Assembly (NCBI GenBank): GCA_013399875.1
Contig: VXAZ01001688.1
Span: 1,251,525-1,315,524, forward strand
Source: Gymnorhina tibicen
Lineage: Eukaryota; Chordata; Aves; Passeriformes; Artamidae
Direction: 5' to 3'
DNA: 64,000 nt
Every line of letters starts with the position of its first letter. Positions within the stretch are counted from its first letter, which is position 1. Positions 1 through 12,319 of this stretch are shown one piece after another. The position numbers and the translations under genes were made by a program. The notes beneath the pieces were generated by a model. The model was not told where the DNA came from. It made no database searches and was given only the letters and a program-made list of their open reading frames with translations.

Positions 1-654
1 GCTCATGACAGTTGCCTTGGAATAATGTCAGGTGGCTGTTGCTTACAGGACAGGAGTACTGTGGTCTCTCCCAGCTCCAGGCCCATCTGTATTAGGAGCT
101 GAAGCTGGATTTAACTGCTGGCCACAGCGGTGTGCCGGCTTCATGCGCTGCCTCAAGTTGGGGTGCCCAGAAAACTCTTCAGGAACAAATAAATTTATAA
201 AATATCCTAGGGGATATATGAGAATTGGAGCTGAAATTTAGTATTTTCTAACTGCTCTCACCCTTCCTCCTGGGACTGCTGCTGATCTTTGATCACTTCC
301 CTCATTTACAAACGCTGTCATCTCGCCATTCTCCTTCTACTCCGTATCATTAATACAAATCTGGAAACAATGGCTTTTTCCCTGCTAAAACATTGCAACA
401 TCCCACTATTTGTTTCCTCTTCTAAAACAGATCATTCATTATAACCCATATCCCCCAAAGAATTTTATCACTTGAAACCTGTTTGCAGTGAATCTAAAGC
501 AGCCAGAAAATCATCTCCTCAGAAATTCCTGCGTACGCTGGAGCCGACTTCTCCTGGAAGCCCAATAAAGTGTTGAGTCCCTCTGCAGGCAATATCCATT
601 TTTCTTCTTTCTGATACAGTCTCCAGCAGTAACCCCTGCAGCTGTGCACGATCC
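1..654. other. Unassigned noncoding DNA
   Basis: Mixed-composition sequence with no repeat family or coding exon that I recognise. The only local structure is a small inverted repeat, ATATCC at 202-207 facing GGATAT at 212-217, with a four-base loop. Confidence 0.5.
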
Positions 655-671
655 TTTTTTTTTTTTTTTTT
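655..671. repeat. Poly-T run
   Basis: Seventeen consecutive T bases. No recognisable retroelement body adjoins it, so it is called a simple homopolymer and not a SINE or pseudogene tail. Confidence 0.9.
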
Positions 672-2100
672 GCTCCTGCTGAAATTCACTGCTCAGCTCT
701 GTTAGCTCTTGTACCCACTTCATCCCGGAGAGTTGGGATAATTGCCTCCTTGCTTCATCGTTCTACCACCTCCATGCTTATCGCAGAGGTCAGCTTTTCT
801 TTTATCTCTCGTATAACCAACTCGTTATTTGCTGCTTTCTCTTGCAAGGGACAGGCTGCTGCTCCCTGACTCCTGCCCCATTCCACTTTGCCTGGTGTTC
901 GTACACCTCATTTGAATATTTCTGCCCGAAGGGACATCTCTACCTCTCAGCATTTGAATTTAGTATTTTACTTTGTAGTCTGTGGTCCCCAGCAGCAGCA
1001 GAGGTTTGGGTGAACACTGACCTGTGTGAGGAGGAATCACCAAAATACACCTGCAGTTCGAGAGTTGTGTGAGCAGGGAATTTCCCCAAAACTCTGGGCA
1101 GCCATTAGGGTCACGGAAGGTTTTCTTTCATAAACTAAATAGGAGTAACACGCTCACTGTTTTTTACCTGAGAAAGGTTATGCAACCTAGTAATGTTAAA
1201 ATGCATTAAAGGTAAGGCTTGGGACTCAAATTGCTCAAATGCTGGTAGAAAAGAAAGGAATGCTGAACATAAAACAAAATAATGCAGAAAATGTTCTACA
1301 CGGTTACGGCTGAAGGCAGCTATGGCTATGCAATATTTACCATCAGGGAGGCTTGGACCAAAGCTCCCTTTGAACTACTCACAGTCAAGAATAAACCCCA
1401 ATGTCAGTGTGTGCACGGGTGAAAATTCAAAGTGCAGGAAGGGCAACCACCCCTCACTGTTTTACAAGTCCCCAAACTACCTAAATACCATTGGAGACAC
1501 TTTAAAAAAAGATGCAGATGATCAAACTCTGAGCTAACCCACAGAACTTTTTCTTGGGACATACAGTTTTTTGAACTAACAGCAAATTCTGGATGAGTGA
1601 GGAGTGGGTAATAAGGTCTGGAAAGCACAGGCAGAGCCAGGCTTACTAAAATCAGCCTTGAAGTGTCTCTCACAAGTTGTCACCAAAGCACTGTGAGAGG
1701 AGTGCAGACAGGGCAACTTTTGCAGAGATACTAACGACACTCGTACTTCCAGGGGCTTTCAGAGGATATTATGTACCCATTTCCCTCCTTGAAAATGTGC
1801 CTCTTCACGTAAAACAAGAGATCTTTGCATTTTTAAATAACACATTCACTCATGTAAAATCTCTCCTCCAGCGCTCTGCCGAGCAGCAGTGGTGCTGTCT
1901 GAAAATACACGTGTTTTCTGGAAATACGGGTGTCTCCAGCTTTTCAGTCCGTGTCAGTGCAATGCAGTTGAACTTCCGAATCAGTAATTTGTTGTAATAT
2001 CGATGACGACCACGCATAGAGACATAAACCCCCAAGTCTTTGCTCTTGCTTAATGCCATAGTTAAGTTCACACAGGCTGAGCGGTCACACGCTCAGCACA
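672..2100. other. Unassigned noncoding DNA
   Basis: Open frames here are short, overlap on both strands and resemble no known protein. I see no interspersed repeat or clear motif cluster. Confidence 0.5.
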
Positions 2101-3260
2101 CCAGGACAAAGCCTGGCTTCATCCTGAGGCCACCAGAACAGCAGAAGAGTAGAGTCTAGTCCCACACCTGCCACCAGCCAGCCCAGCAACCCTGAGTCAC
2201 TTTATTTGCTGTTTCCCCTCACAACATAGTCTATTTAAATCTGAAGCTCTGGGAGACAGCAAATGTTTTTCTTCAGTGGGGTGTGCACAGTTCCTACCAC
2301 AGTGGGACTCGTGTCTCGGCCAGGACCTTGAGGTAGTGGGGTAAGAAATCAAGCAGAAAGAGCTGGCAGGAGAGAAGCAGCACCCCTTGGCCTCAGAGGA
2401 AATCTGATTTCAGAGAGGGCTTGTTTCAATCCAGAAGAGCAAAATACTCTTGGGTATCGTTCAACAGTGAACACTCCTTGCTACCTCCGCTTCTTAAGGT
2501 GAGTGAAAAGGCAGCCTGTGCTACCACACTGGGGAATCTGGGTCTTGCAGATTACTCTGTTTCTTTGTCCAAGAAGCCAAGCCGGGGGCCATGTCTTCAT
2601 GAAGGGTCTGTGAGCGTGGCAGCTGCCGCTCACTTCTCGATTTGCTTTTAAAAGCAAACCGTAGGCCACGCAGTGCCACACAGCACTAATGCACAGAGCC
2701 TCCAGACCCAGTGGGACCTCACCCACTGCCATTTGAGTAGCAGACAGACACCAGAAACCTCTGAAGAGCCACTGGGGCGTGTTGGCCACTCCACATCCGA
2801 CACCTGCAAGGCGGGGGGCCCGGTGGAAAGCCCCGTGGCCACCTCAAAGGCACGGCCAGTAGCCTCAGCAGCAGGTCTGCTGCCATGTCATGTCCCTGCT
2901 CATCCCCAGCATGGAGGGGACATTCAGGGCCAGCTCTCAGGGACAAAACACTCCAAGCACAAACACCTCCTTGCATAGGTCCTGTAGGGCAACTTGTGAG
3001 CTGCCCGGCATCCGGTGGCAGCTGGGATGTGACACCCTTGGTTCTTGCAGGCAGAAGCCACCCAGGGCAAGAGCATGACCTGCAGAGCTGCTGCCTGTGT
3101 CTGGGGACAGCCGAGCCCCAGCCCAGCCAGGATGTCCCACAGAGCTCACTCTCCTGCACCTCACATCACCCATGTTTAGGGGCACCACCACTGCACTTGG
3201 TGCATCTGCAGGGCCCCACCACGGCTAAACTGATATTTTACACTTCCCGTGAGTGGACAT
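2101..3260. other. GC-richer noncoding stretch
   Basis: The base composition is noticeably richer in G and C than the flanks. Several overlapping open frames of up to 146 codons on both strands follow from this stop-poor composition. None contains a recognisable domain, and they contradict one another in frame and strand, so no gene is called. It could be an exon-bearing stretch of a noncoding transcript, but nothing shows that. Confidence 0.4.
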
Positions 3261-4240
3261 GAGGAAGAACCACTTCTCCTTCATGTACTTGTTACTTCAG
3301 ACCTGTTTCCACCTCTGAAACACGTTGGTATTGTTCAACGTGGCCGGCCCTGCGGATGTGAGCAGGGTGTGTGTTCAGCTTCTCATCTGAAATATTTGCA
3401 TGAGCCGCTGGTTTCCTCTCTCTCCCCACTGGGGACAGGAGGCTTTCTCTCACTTCTCTATTTCATTGTGATCTATAGAAGCAAGTTCAAAAGGGCAGGA
3501 GCGAAGGTCTCACATCCTGATGCTTTGACTCACCCTCGTGAAAAGTTATGGGTGTCAGTACGGCTGCAGCTGCTCGCTTCCCCCCCAGCCTCTTCAATTT
3601 CTGTCCCTTTGCCACACTTGATGACAAACAATAATGAGCTTTTACATTCCCTCACTAACTACTTTACTTCTCACACTTGCAGGAAAACATATACACACTC
3701 AAACATACATGCACACACCCCTACATGCCATTTATCAGTTAACTTCTGAAAAAAAATTGATTTATCTACTCTGAAGATAGGGGTAGCTTGTGGCCTTCAG
3801 CCTTACTGGCTTTTAAAAAGCTACCAGTGATCAATTCTGTAATAGTTTTTACCAGATTAACATAAAAACTTTGGTCTGAAGAGCTTTTTCTGTTTTCTTT
3901 GTGTCAAAGACCATGGTTTGCACTCTGCATTTCTTAGCCCAATAAAAGTTGTGCTATGCATGGTACCTCAAATTCCCCACTCGCCATCCCAGAGCAATCT
4001 GTCTCTGTGTATCACACTCCCAGTCTCCACATCTGAGTACCTATAAAGGGACTGCCAAATAAAATGTTGTGAACGCTGCTCTCCGTTCTCACTCACTAAA
4101 ACTGTTGAATTTGCTTGGTTTTACACCTATTACAGCTCAAAGACTGTTTGCTTCTCCCCTGCAGGGTTGTGGAAGCAGCAAAAAGTAGCAGGGAAGGAGA
4201 ATCTTCAGACCTGCTTTCTCCCTTTAAACTGCTGAACTGA
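3261..4240. other. Unassigned noncoding DNA
   Basis: There is a degenerate CA-rich stretch around 3686-3728, then AT-rich sequence with scattered AATAAA hexamers (for example near 3941 and 4058). There is no linked coding exon, so I do not treat them as polyadenylation signals. Confidence 0.45.
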
Positions 4241-4275
4241 AGTGTTGAAGTCTCAAAGTTTTGCTTTTCCCTGGG

Positions 4276-4307
4276 TTTTTTTTTTCGGTTTTTTTTTTTT
4301 TTTTTTT
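4276..4307. repeat. T-rich run
   Basis: Ten T bases, a CGG interruption, then nineteen T bases. This is simple low-complexity DNA. Confidence 0.9.
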
Positions 4308-4500
4308 ATGACTAGCTGCCACAACTCAAAATGCCTCATTCTGTATCAGCAGAATTTAGTCACACTGATAATTCAGATTTCCAGGCAAGATACTCAGAGT
4401 GAGCCTTCCTTATGGTTTTCCTCTAACACCATTAGTTCAGATAATTTTAATCTAACAATTGACTTCATTCTCTCATTTGAATTTTCCTTTTCCCCAAATG

Positions 4501-4551
4501 GCAGGAGAAAAAGGAAAAAAAAAAAAAGGAAAATAAAAGAAAAAAGAAACA
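4501..4551. repeat. Purine-rich A/G tract
   Basis: A nearly pure A/G stretch with a run of A bases in the middle, about 200 bases downstream of the T-rich run and complementary to it in character. An A-rich tract facing a T-rich tract could pair in a transcript, but the sequences are too simple to call a designed hairpin. Confidence 0.8.
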
Positions 4552-5044
4552 CAATTTTTATTGCATGGAAAACGCCTGAGGGGAACAAACTAAATTCAGC
4601 GCTAACTTGCAAAGGCAGATTTTACAGTTGCAAAATCAGGCCATAATTTGGCCCAATATTCTGTTTCAGTGCTTGGCTCAGTGGAGAAACCAGGACTTGT
4701 TTTTTCCTGCCCAGGAATTACTGTTAAAATGAGAAATGAGTTTTCATAGACAGGGAAGTATCATTGCTGCAAGCAAGCATGAACAATGCTGAATCTCGGT
4801 CATGCGTAAAACCCAAGAAGTGGCCAAAAAAGCGCTTTTCTGAGAAAGCTGGCAATCCCTGCTTTGGAAAGTTGTGCCATACCCCACGCCAACTCGCTCT
4901 ACCAGCGCCGGCTGTGGAAATTGCTCTCCTTGAAACAACATCTACCTAATTTGTAGCAGTTAATAACTAACAGCATATAATTTTAAATCCCAGCCACACT
5001 TTGCTGGTTCCTGCTTTTAATTAAACCTGACTCGTAGCAATGAA

Positions 5045-5068
5045 GGGAGTGGGGATTGGGTGGGTGGG
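5045..5068 (+). other. Putative G-quadruplex motif
   Basis: Five runs of three or four G bases are separated by loops of three, three, one and one bases. This satisfies the usual four-run pattern with a spare run. It lies just upstream of the AT-rich candidate regulatory block at 5.13-5.56 kb. Folding is predicted from the pattern only. Confidence 0.6.
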
Positions 5069-5129
5069 ATGCTGGAGCCGCAGCCTGCGACGAGCGGGGC
5101 CAGCAGTGGTACCCCTGGCAGGACCCCCC

Positions 5130-5560
5130 TCCCCTTCTCCTAAGTGTGCATATTAATTCAGAGTCCTGTCAATCAGGGCTGGTTACTATGGCAATGGTGG
5201 GCCTAAACTAATGAAGAGCCACTCACCCCTCTCTGCGAGTAGGGACGAAGAAGCCCATGGTCAGAACCCAGCCATAGAGCTGCTCTGGATCAAGACATGT
5301 GATGGGAAGTTAATGATGTATTAAAAATGCATGTTAATTAATGAGATTTTTAAAATTACAGCTTTTGCTCATGCCATAACTGGTATGCAAGTGGCAGGAG
5401 GGCTGGAGCGAGCAGCTACCACCTCCTCACTGCCTGGCATGGCCGCTAACAACCCCTACACGTCCTCCATCGAGGCCAGGAAACAAAAAGTGCCGTGTGT
5501 TCCAGGGCATCCTGGATATATTGTGTAACAGCAGCTTGGACATCACTCAAGCATTAAAGC
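5130..5560. promoter_or_regulatory. Candidate regulatory block (RFX/PBX/homeodomain-like sites)
   Basis: This repeat-free block holds several transcription-factor-like sites close together. TCAATCA at 5169-5175 is the complement of the PBX core TGATTGA. An X-box-like site lies at 5182-5195, and a TTAATTAA palindrome at 5334-5341 is followed by ATGAG. Such clusters are typical of conserved enhancers near developmental genes, but conservation could not be tested here. The target gene is unknown. Confidence 0.35.
5182..5195 (+). promoter_or_regulatory. RFX X-box-like site
   Basis: GTTACTATGGCAAT matches the palindromic X-box GTTRCCATGGYAAC at 12 of 14 positions, keeping both GTT and GGCAA half-site cores. 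RFX-family factors bind such sites. This is a motif match only. Confidence 0.45.
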
Positions 5561-8439
5561 AGAGCTTTTCCTGGGCCCGAAGCAGCTCTGTGCCCCTTGC
5601 TACCACTTGAGCCTTTGTGCAGGGAAATCGGGAGCGGTTCGGACCAAAGGTCCCTGGCCATCAAAGCTGCATCTCGCGGGAGGCGGCGGAGTTTTGGCGT
5701 GCAGAGTCTGGAGGCGATTCTCTATTTGCTGCTGAATTTGTTTTGCAATTGCAGTATGTCTCTGTCCATGTGCCATTAAGAGCTCAATTCTTTTATTTGC
5801 CACCCCCCCCCGCCTTTTTAAAACATCATGTTTATGCAAGTGGACAGGAGGCTCTCATATCTGGGTCACACGTTTGCTGGAGGTCATTGAAAGGCTACAA
5901 AATGGAGCATGCCTAATTCTGCTATTTCAGAAGTTTTCTCACATGTACTCAAGACAATTATGCCTATTAAATGAGTTCATTAAATTTCAGAAATCCTTTG
6001 AAATTCTGACATACCAAAAAAATATGCTGAACTCCTTCCATTTCTTCTGACACCTCCTACAAACGCTCTAATCCAAGGAGGTGCTGGGCACTGGAGCTTG
6101 GCTGCCCGTGACGTGGCCAACATATTGAGCATGTCCTGTCTCCGTTGCAAGCCAAATAAGCTAAGTAAATAAAACAGGGCATCGAGGTCCATCAAGTGAC
6201 CTTTTGCGGCATCACTGTCACTGGCCCAAGCACCACTCTACCGAGAATAATTTAGAGACAGGTGACAAATGTCACTGATGCTCCTGAAGAGCTGGGAGGT
6301 TTGCGACAGGATGGGACACACAAGGCTTTTCCAGGATCGAGAACAGGCTCGGTGCTGAGCTGCAAACTTCAGGGATGCAGGAGGAAAGCAAAGGCAGGCT
6401 CTGTGTCATCTCCTCTGTGCTGCCCTGGGGGCAGCTGTGTGGGACATCCTGGTCCCTGCCCTCCCAAAGGAGCACAGGGACTGCAGAAGGACTTTTTTAG
6501 GCTAGGTCACACATGGAGAAAGAGGACATAACCAAGTCATGGAGCACAGGCAGACCTATCCTGTTGGGAAGCGGCTTTTTCCACAGTGAAATGTCCTGAT
6601 TCTCAAAGGAGCTGAGCGTCAGGAACTGAGAGTGAACAGGAGCTGTGGGTGCCCAGTCACTGCAATCACATCCCACAAATGCTGAGGTGCCACACAACAA
6701 CCACATATGAATACTTCTTGTTTTACAATACATGGAAACAGAAGTTAATAGCTCATTGTTGCAATATTAGTCATACACAGACATCAGGTCATGGGACTAG
6801 CTTGGCATCAAAAAGTTCTATGAGCCTACAAAGAAAGCACAGTGTTGCTTAGGGAAGCATGCCTCTGAGCAGCACTGTCCCTTCTGGGGAACTGTGTATG
6901 TACTCAATAGCAATTTGGAAATTAAAACGTACACAAGCTGATAGCTCATTAAGAAGTGTTTCTTTTTGGTGCGTAAGAGAGCATTTATCATAGTTGGCCC
7001 ACACCAACAATCAGCTTTGGACAGAAGCCACCTTTACTAATGAATGGGAAGGAACAGTTTTTAATCTCTCTGAGATCTCTTATCAATTGATTTTGGATGA
7101 TGTATGGTAGGTTTTGTTCTCCAAGAATTACGATACTCCTCGAGTGGCAGCAGAGACCCAATATTTTTGTTGTATGGCTTTGTCTCCTGACACGATGCCA
7201 TTTGGTTGTGACACTGTAGCAGCCTCCCTGCAGACTCTTTGCCATTGTCTCACATTATCCTTGTCTCCCTTGCATTGTCCGGCCTTCCCTGTGATTGCAC
7301 TAACACAGATCTAAACAAACAAGGGAGGGGGGAATAAACCAGCTGATACTTTCGATGAATTCTAGCCAAAAAATATTAAAAAGATGTTTTTCAGCTCTGT
7401 GCTTGCTGATACGGTGAGAACAAACCTGCCTGGGAGTCGCGTCAAGCCCTTGAATGGTGACTGCGAACGAAGGTGGCCAGAAGGCACTGAACTGGCATTG
7501 AAGAGAGAGCCTTTGATCAGGTCCTCAGGAAGCACTTCCTCTGTCTTCCTGAAGTGTAACTTTAGACCAGGCTCTGCCAAGGCCACTTCACTCTTTTGTG
7601 CATCCCCTTGAGCTCAGTGGTGAATGAGCTGAAACCTGCTCTGTTTCCTTCACTAGGTGGCACGTGTCAAGGATCCCTGCGATCACTTTTGTTCCTTGCT
7701 TTATCTAAAGTGCTCCTTGCAGGAGCCCGGGGTGTCAGCGGTCATGAAAAGGGCATAGCTGGAATATAGCGGTATTTTATATCCTCTGGGCAGACAATTA
7801 ACTGAGCCCCATTAGTGGCTGGAGTTTCAGGCCTGGATCCAAACAGTAGCAAAGAGGTGTCAGATCTCCCTCGGGAAAGTGGGAGCACCCGTCTCCTCAT
7901 GGGAGACTCCAAAGCTGCTGGAAGTCTGGTGGCTCTGCCCTACGTGTTCAGAAGGACAGCAGTGGGTGCTTTAAGGGTCTGGGTGGACGGAAGATCTCTG
8001 CAGCAGCTCTAAATGCTCCCAAATTGCTCACATAGCTCCAGTGAGGGGTCAGTCTGGCTTCTTCCTAAGTCAAGAGAAATTTTGTGCTCAGTGCCACTGG
8101 GCAGATCCTTAGTCCTTGAAGCCCTCTACCAGCTCTCATGGGATCACCCCTGATGATGATTTGGTCCCAGGTGAAAGCAAAGAAAAATTGGACAGCAGAA
8201 AATTAGGGCAAGAAAGAAAAACAATACACTTTCTTTTCATCAGCTGCTATGGATTTCAGGATCTCAGCCTGCTACAGGAGGAAGGACCACAGTGACCAAC
8301 CCTTCTAAGAGAAATTCCCTCAGCTCCTCTCAATAAACACAGACATGGAGCGGAGTTTCTGCTCCCGTACATGGATTTCCACGTCTCCTCATTACGATCA
8401 GCTCTGGGAGAATAATGTCATACAAGATGTCAAAAACAA
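5561..8439. other. Unassigned noncoding DNA
   Basis: It includes a nine-base C run at 5803-5811 and an AT-rich patch at 5940-6010 with a weak inverted repeat of AATTTC/GAAATT type. The rest is ordinary mixed sequence. Short open frames on both strands lack recognisable domains. Confidence 0.45.
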
Positions 8440-8960
8440 GAAGCAACATGCTAGAAGAGTGCCACTTGGAAATAAAGCCCTGCTTTTATTGGATAGCTGA
8501 TCTGCTAAAAGCAGTTATTTGAAATATCTGCAGATCGTTGGGATCCGTGAATAATTGCTATCTGCACATCTCAAGTTCTTTACAGTTTTTGCTGTTACAT
8601 AGCTCTGCATGTCTATAAATAGTAGAGCAATGTCGCTCACTGCATAATACAGTCTCTGTGTTTTTACAACTCATCATGAACTTCTATGTAATTTATTTTT
8701 TATTGAAGAATTCCAATTAATGGCTTCCTGGTGATTTTAAAGCCTCAAATTATCAGTCTCTGAAAACAAAGCAGAGAACATAATTATCATAAACCGAGAA
8801 TTTTTCATTTTGAAGCTTATCTGTTTGTGCTAAGTATCTTGTCTGTAAGTAATTAGTGCCTTTATTTTTTTCAGTAAAAATAATGACCATTCTATGCTGC
8901 ACATCCAAATTCCACTAACTGCTAGATGTACTGTATACATTATATTTGAAAATGCACCAC
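8440..8960. promoter_or_regulatory. Candidate AT-rich regulatory block
   Basis: A continuous AT-rich stretch free of repeats, with TAATTA homeodomain cores at 8781-8786 and 8850-8855 and other TAAT half-sites nearby, for example around 8718. The texture suggests a conserved noncoding element. It could equally be neutral AT-rich DNA. Confidence 0.3.
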
Positions 8961-9047
8961 CTTGGACCAGCTTTAAAGTATTTCATCAAATGATAATGGC
9001 AACAACAAAATACATCTGTTTGTTGGAATAAATTATGTGACATATTT

Positions 9048-9062
9048 AAAAAAAAAAAAAAA
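9048..9062. repeat. Poly-A run
   Basis: Fifteen consecutive A bases inside AT-rich DNA, with no target-site duplication or gene-derived sequence visible upstream. Confidence 0.9.
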
Positions 9063-10789
9063 CTAGTATATCTTTTCTGTTCTAAGAGTAAAAAGCCTTT
9101 TAAAAATATGCACTTATTTATCACCATGGTGGTGTAGGATGATGGTGAGCTGCTTTTAGGCTATTTATAATTCCCAACTGCTGATCAGGACTGATCAGAT
9201 GATGGTATAGATGGACAGAGCACCCTTTACGGGGATGTCTGTCTTCACTGACACATCTTCACACTGTGCTTAGTGCCACCAACCCAAGGCTGGAAGCTTG
9301 GGAGAAATCTGCAGCATCTCTCCCAAGCACAACTTGTAAGGAGGGAATTTAAACACAACAGTGAGACCCTGCTCCTGAAAACGCGGGGAAAGCAGAGTGG
9401 ATTGAGATATTTAGAGTCACTCCAGTGCCAAGAGCAGATTTGTGGCACTGATATTTTCGCGAGGGACAGAACTTAGCATGAGTTTCCTGTGCGGTCTCCC
9501 TTAGATGCTCAGTGCCTATCTGTGTTTGCAGGCGGGATGGTTTTCCCAGCTCCAGGAAAATCAGTTTATAACCTGGATAGTGAGGGCTGGTCCTGCCTGC
9601 CCTCACTGGAACTGAGCAATTTCTGAGCAATATGGGCCCCCCAGGTACGTCAAGAGTCCCCCACAGCAAGGGTGGAGGGAGTCCTTGGCCAGATCTCTGG
9701 TGCCACATTTGCTCAACACGTCCAGAGCACCCTCTGAGTATCCAGAGAGGAAGGTGGGGATCAAGCCCTAAATGAGGAGGAGTACGCCCTGTACCAGCCT
9801 TACTCAGCTTTACCGCAAGTCTAACACACACAGCCCTGCTTTATTTCCCTGTCTTGTACAGTAATGCCTTTTCTATTGTGGCATCGAGCAAAGAAATCAC
9901 AAAGTCAATAATCCAGCAGCAATGCACGTTGGATAAAGTGAGGAGGAATGAATTAGGAAGACAGTGAGGATACTTCCCTATAAGAATATGTTCCTGGTGA
10001 TCTGTGGACTCTCCTCACGACCAAGCTCATTTCCAGGTTGCCCCAGACTGTTAATCAAATAACACTTCCAGCCTAGGATAGGCTGGTCTCTAGTAGACGC
10101 TGAACCCTCTGCAATGCCTGCAAACAGGTATGAAGCAACCCCCTGCTTTTACTTTTATAAGGGATCCTGCTGATTGCAGTAGAAACTTCCTAAAGAGAGT
10201 GAATTTTAAAATGAACCCAAGGTAAAATGCTAACTCCGTAATTTTAAACCATAAATAAACATGCCTTAAAAATCTAAAGTCAAGTTAGAGTAACATCAGC
10301 TCCCCTCGCTGGCTGGCTCCTCGCTCTGTAAGAAGCGGGGATGGTGCATTTCGGTTGGACAGTGAATGTCCCTCGACATCTGAAGGGGGTTCAAGGCCCC
10401 TTCCCAGCCTGACCATGGCACAGATCAGAGCTGGTGACTGTCCAGCCCTAGCTCACACCTCCTGCATCCTTGAACCACGATCCCTGGCTTCATTTCTGAG
10501 TTCCCTCTCATTCTGGCAGACATCCAGGCCAGCTGCTAAAATAAATCTTTTTTTTTTCTTCCCCCACGAGCCCTGACGTTCTCCTACTGCAGAAAGGTAG
10601 CAATAGTGGTGGTGTTTCTTGGCTCTCATCCTGGCTGTGTGATCCACCCCGAGCCACCTCTCCCCACGTTCCCAGGCAGCATTCCCAGGCTGCAGGATGA
10701 AGGAGAGCTCGCCGTCCGCCTCGCAGTCTCTTTGCTCCCAGGCACTAAGTAAATGTCAGCTTTTTTCACTGTGTTACATACATTGTTAA
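9063..10789. other. Unassigned noncoding DNA
   Basis: Ordinary mixed sequence. A 160-codon minus-strand frame at 9349-9831 shows no domain and sits in a moderately GC-rich patch. I see no repeat or RNA gene. Confidence 0.45.
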
Positions 10790-11060
10790 TTTTAAAAAGA
10801 AATCCAATATCATTGTTTTTCATGCTAGCTGAGATGATTCTGAAATTTAATAAAAATAGTGGAATTTTTCATTAATGGCAGCCAGGGTTTAAGCCAGCAC
10901 TAACTTTCCATAGCAGCAAGAGAAGATAAAAGGAGGTCATCCTCATCTTGTTATATTGCAACTGTCCTCAGTCACAGCTTCAATGGCAATGAATTCAAAT
11001 GCAGCCCTTTTGCTTCACTGAATTAGCATAAATAAACTGGCACAAGGGAAAGGGACACTC
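10790..11060. promoter_or_regulatory. Weak candidate regulatory block
   Basis: AT-rich, repeat-free sequence with several TAAT/ATTA half-sites, including the patches near 10840-10880 and 11020-11035. The evidence is compositional only and weaker than for the other blocks. Confidence 0.2.
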
Positions 11061-12295
11061 CAAGCACTTAAAAATCTTAGACCAAATAATGTTTTCCATA
11101 AGACAAAAATGCAAGAGCAAGGAAATGATGTGAAGCACTTTCTCCTGGTCAGGCGTTTCTCTCGCTCCAGATCTGGCAGGGAGGGGAGGGAAGAATTAGG
11201 GGTAATTAGGCTAGGAATGTGGCTAAAGCATCCTGCAGACTCACCCTGCTTCAGTGGCAGCCCATCCTAATGGGGACCCTTCTCCAGTGGGTAGCCACCT
11301 GAATTACAGAGCCAAGCAGGGAGGTGCATCACTCTCAGAGAAATTACTACACCATCATCTGTGGTATGTGAATACCTTCAGAGCAGATACCAGCATGGAC
11401 TTCGCCTTCCCTGACTGCAGCTCTGTGGTCTGCCACCACCACAAGAAGGATGAAAACTAAGGGGAAGAATGTGAAAAAAATATTTTGCTTGCAAAGTATA
11501 TTTTCTTTATGGTTGTTATTGGAAAAAAAAAAAAAAGAACCAAACCTACATTAAAACTATGCTGTGAGGCATTTGTTCTTTCGACTTTGTTGTTGTAAAA
11601 GGCTCCCCAGGTCTCACCCATATCTGAGGCCAAAGTAAGTAAGGCCCTTCCTCTCCCCCAGCTCTTCCATTACTACATCAGCAGTTTATCATCCCCTCCC
11701 AAGGCCACCACTGAGTGGCCACCTTACAGCACGTTAACAGTCAGCGGAAAAATCGGGAGTGTCAGCCAGTGGCCACCTGTGCTGCAATGTGGGACCCGGA
11801 GCAGGACCAGCAAGATGCTCATCCCTCTCCCAGCCAGGTCACCCAGCAATCAGGGAAATGCTTTTCCTGAGCCTCTTCGCTGGACATAACCAGATAAATG
11901 CAAAAAGCAAGAACAATGTGTGCTCTCTCCACAACGGTGTTACCCCACGGACATTTGGAGTCCCTTTTATATGTAAAGATCCATATAACTGCTCCTGAGG
12001 TTGGTGGGAGGGAGGGTGGTATGGAAAGCAGAGAGCAAACAACCCTCCCCAGTGAACTCCCAAAGAGCCTGCCCAACTCCAGTGTCACGCATGCTTTTAT
12101 TTTGGCACCTGTGTCTTCCCATCAGCAAGACCTTCATTTAACAAGAAAAATACAAGTTTTTTTTTTCCCCTCTCCGTTGCTTCTGACATCTGGCCTCTAG
12201 ACGTTCAAAAGCCAAAGAGATCCCAGAATCCACTTCCTCTGAGCAAGAACACAGACTGAAGCTTAGCCTCAGGTTCTGCCTCTGCCAGCACTGTG
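11061..12295. other. Unassigned noncoding DNA
   Basis: It contains a fourteen-base A run at 11523-11536. Nothing else is recognisable. Confidence 0.45.
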
Positions 12296-12319
12296 CTCTG
12301 ATATTAGGAAATATCAGAG
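12296..12319. repeat. Perfect 10-bp inverted repeat
   Basis: CTCTGATATT is followed by the loop AGGA and its exact reverse complement AATATCAGAG. The stem is too short for a microRNA precursor and lacks the downstream T-run of a simple terminator. Most likely it is a chance or slippage-derived palindrome. Confidence 0.85.

Noticed and set aside
12296..12319. Perfect 10-bp stem considered as a microRNA or terminator
   Set aside because: The stem is far too short for a microRNA precursor, and rho-independent terminators do not apply to vertebrate nuclear DNA.
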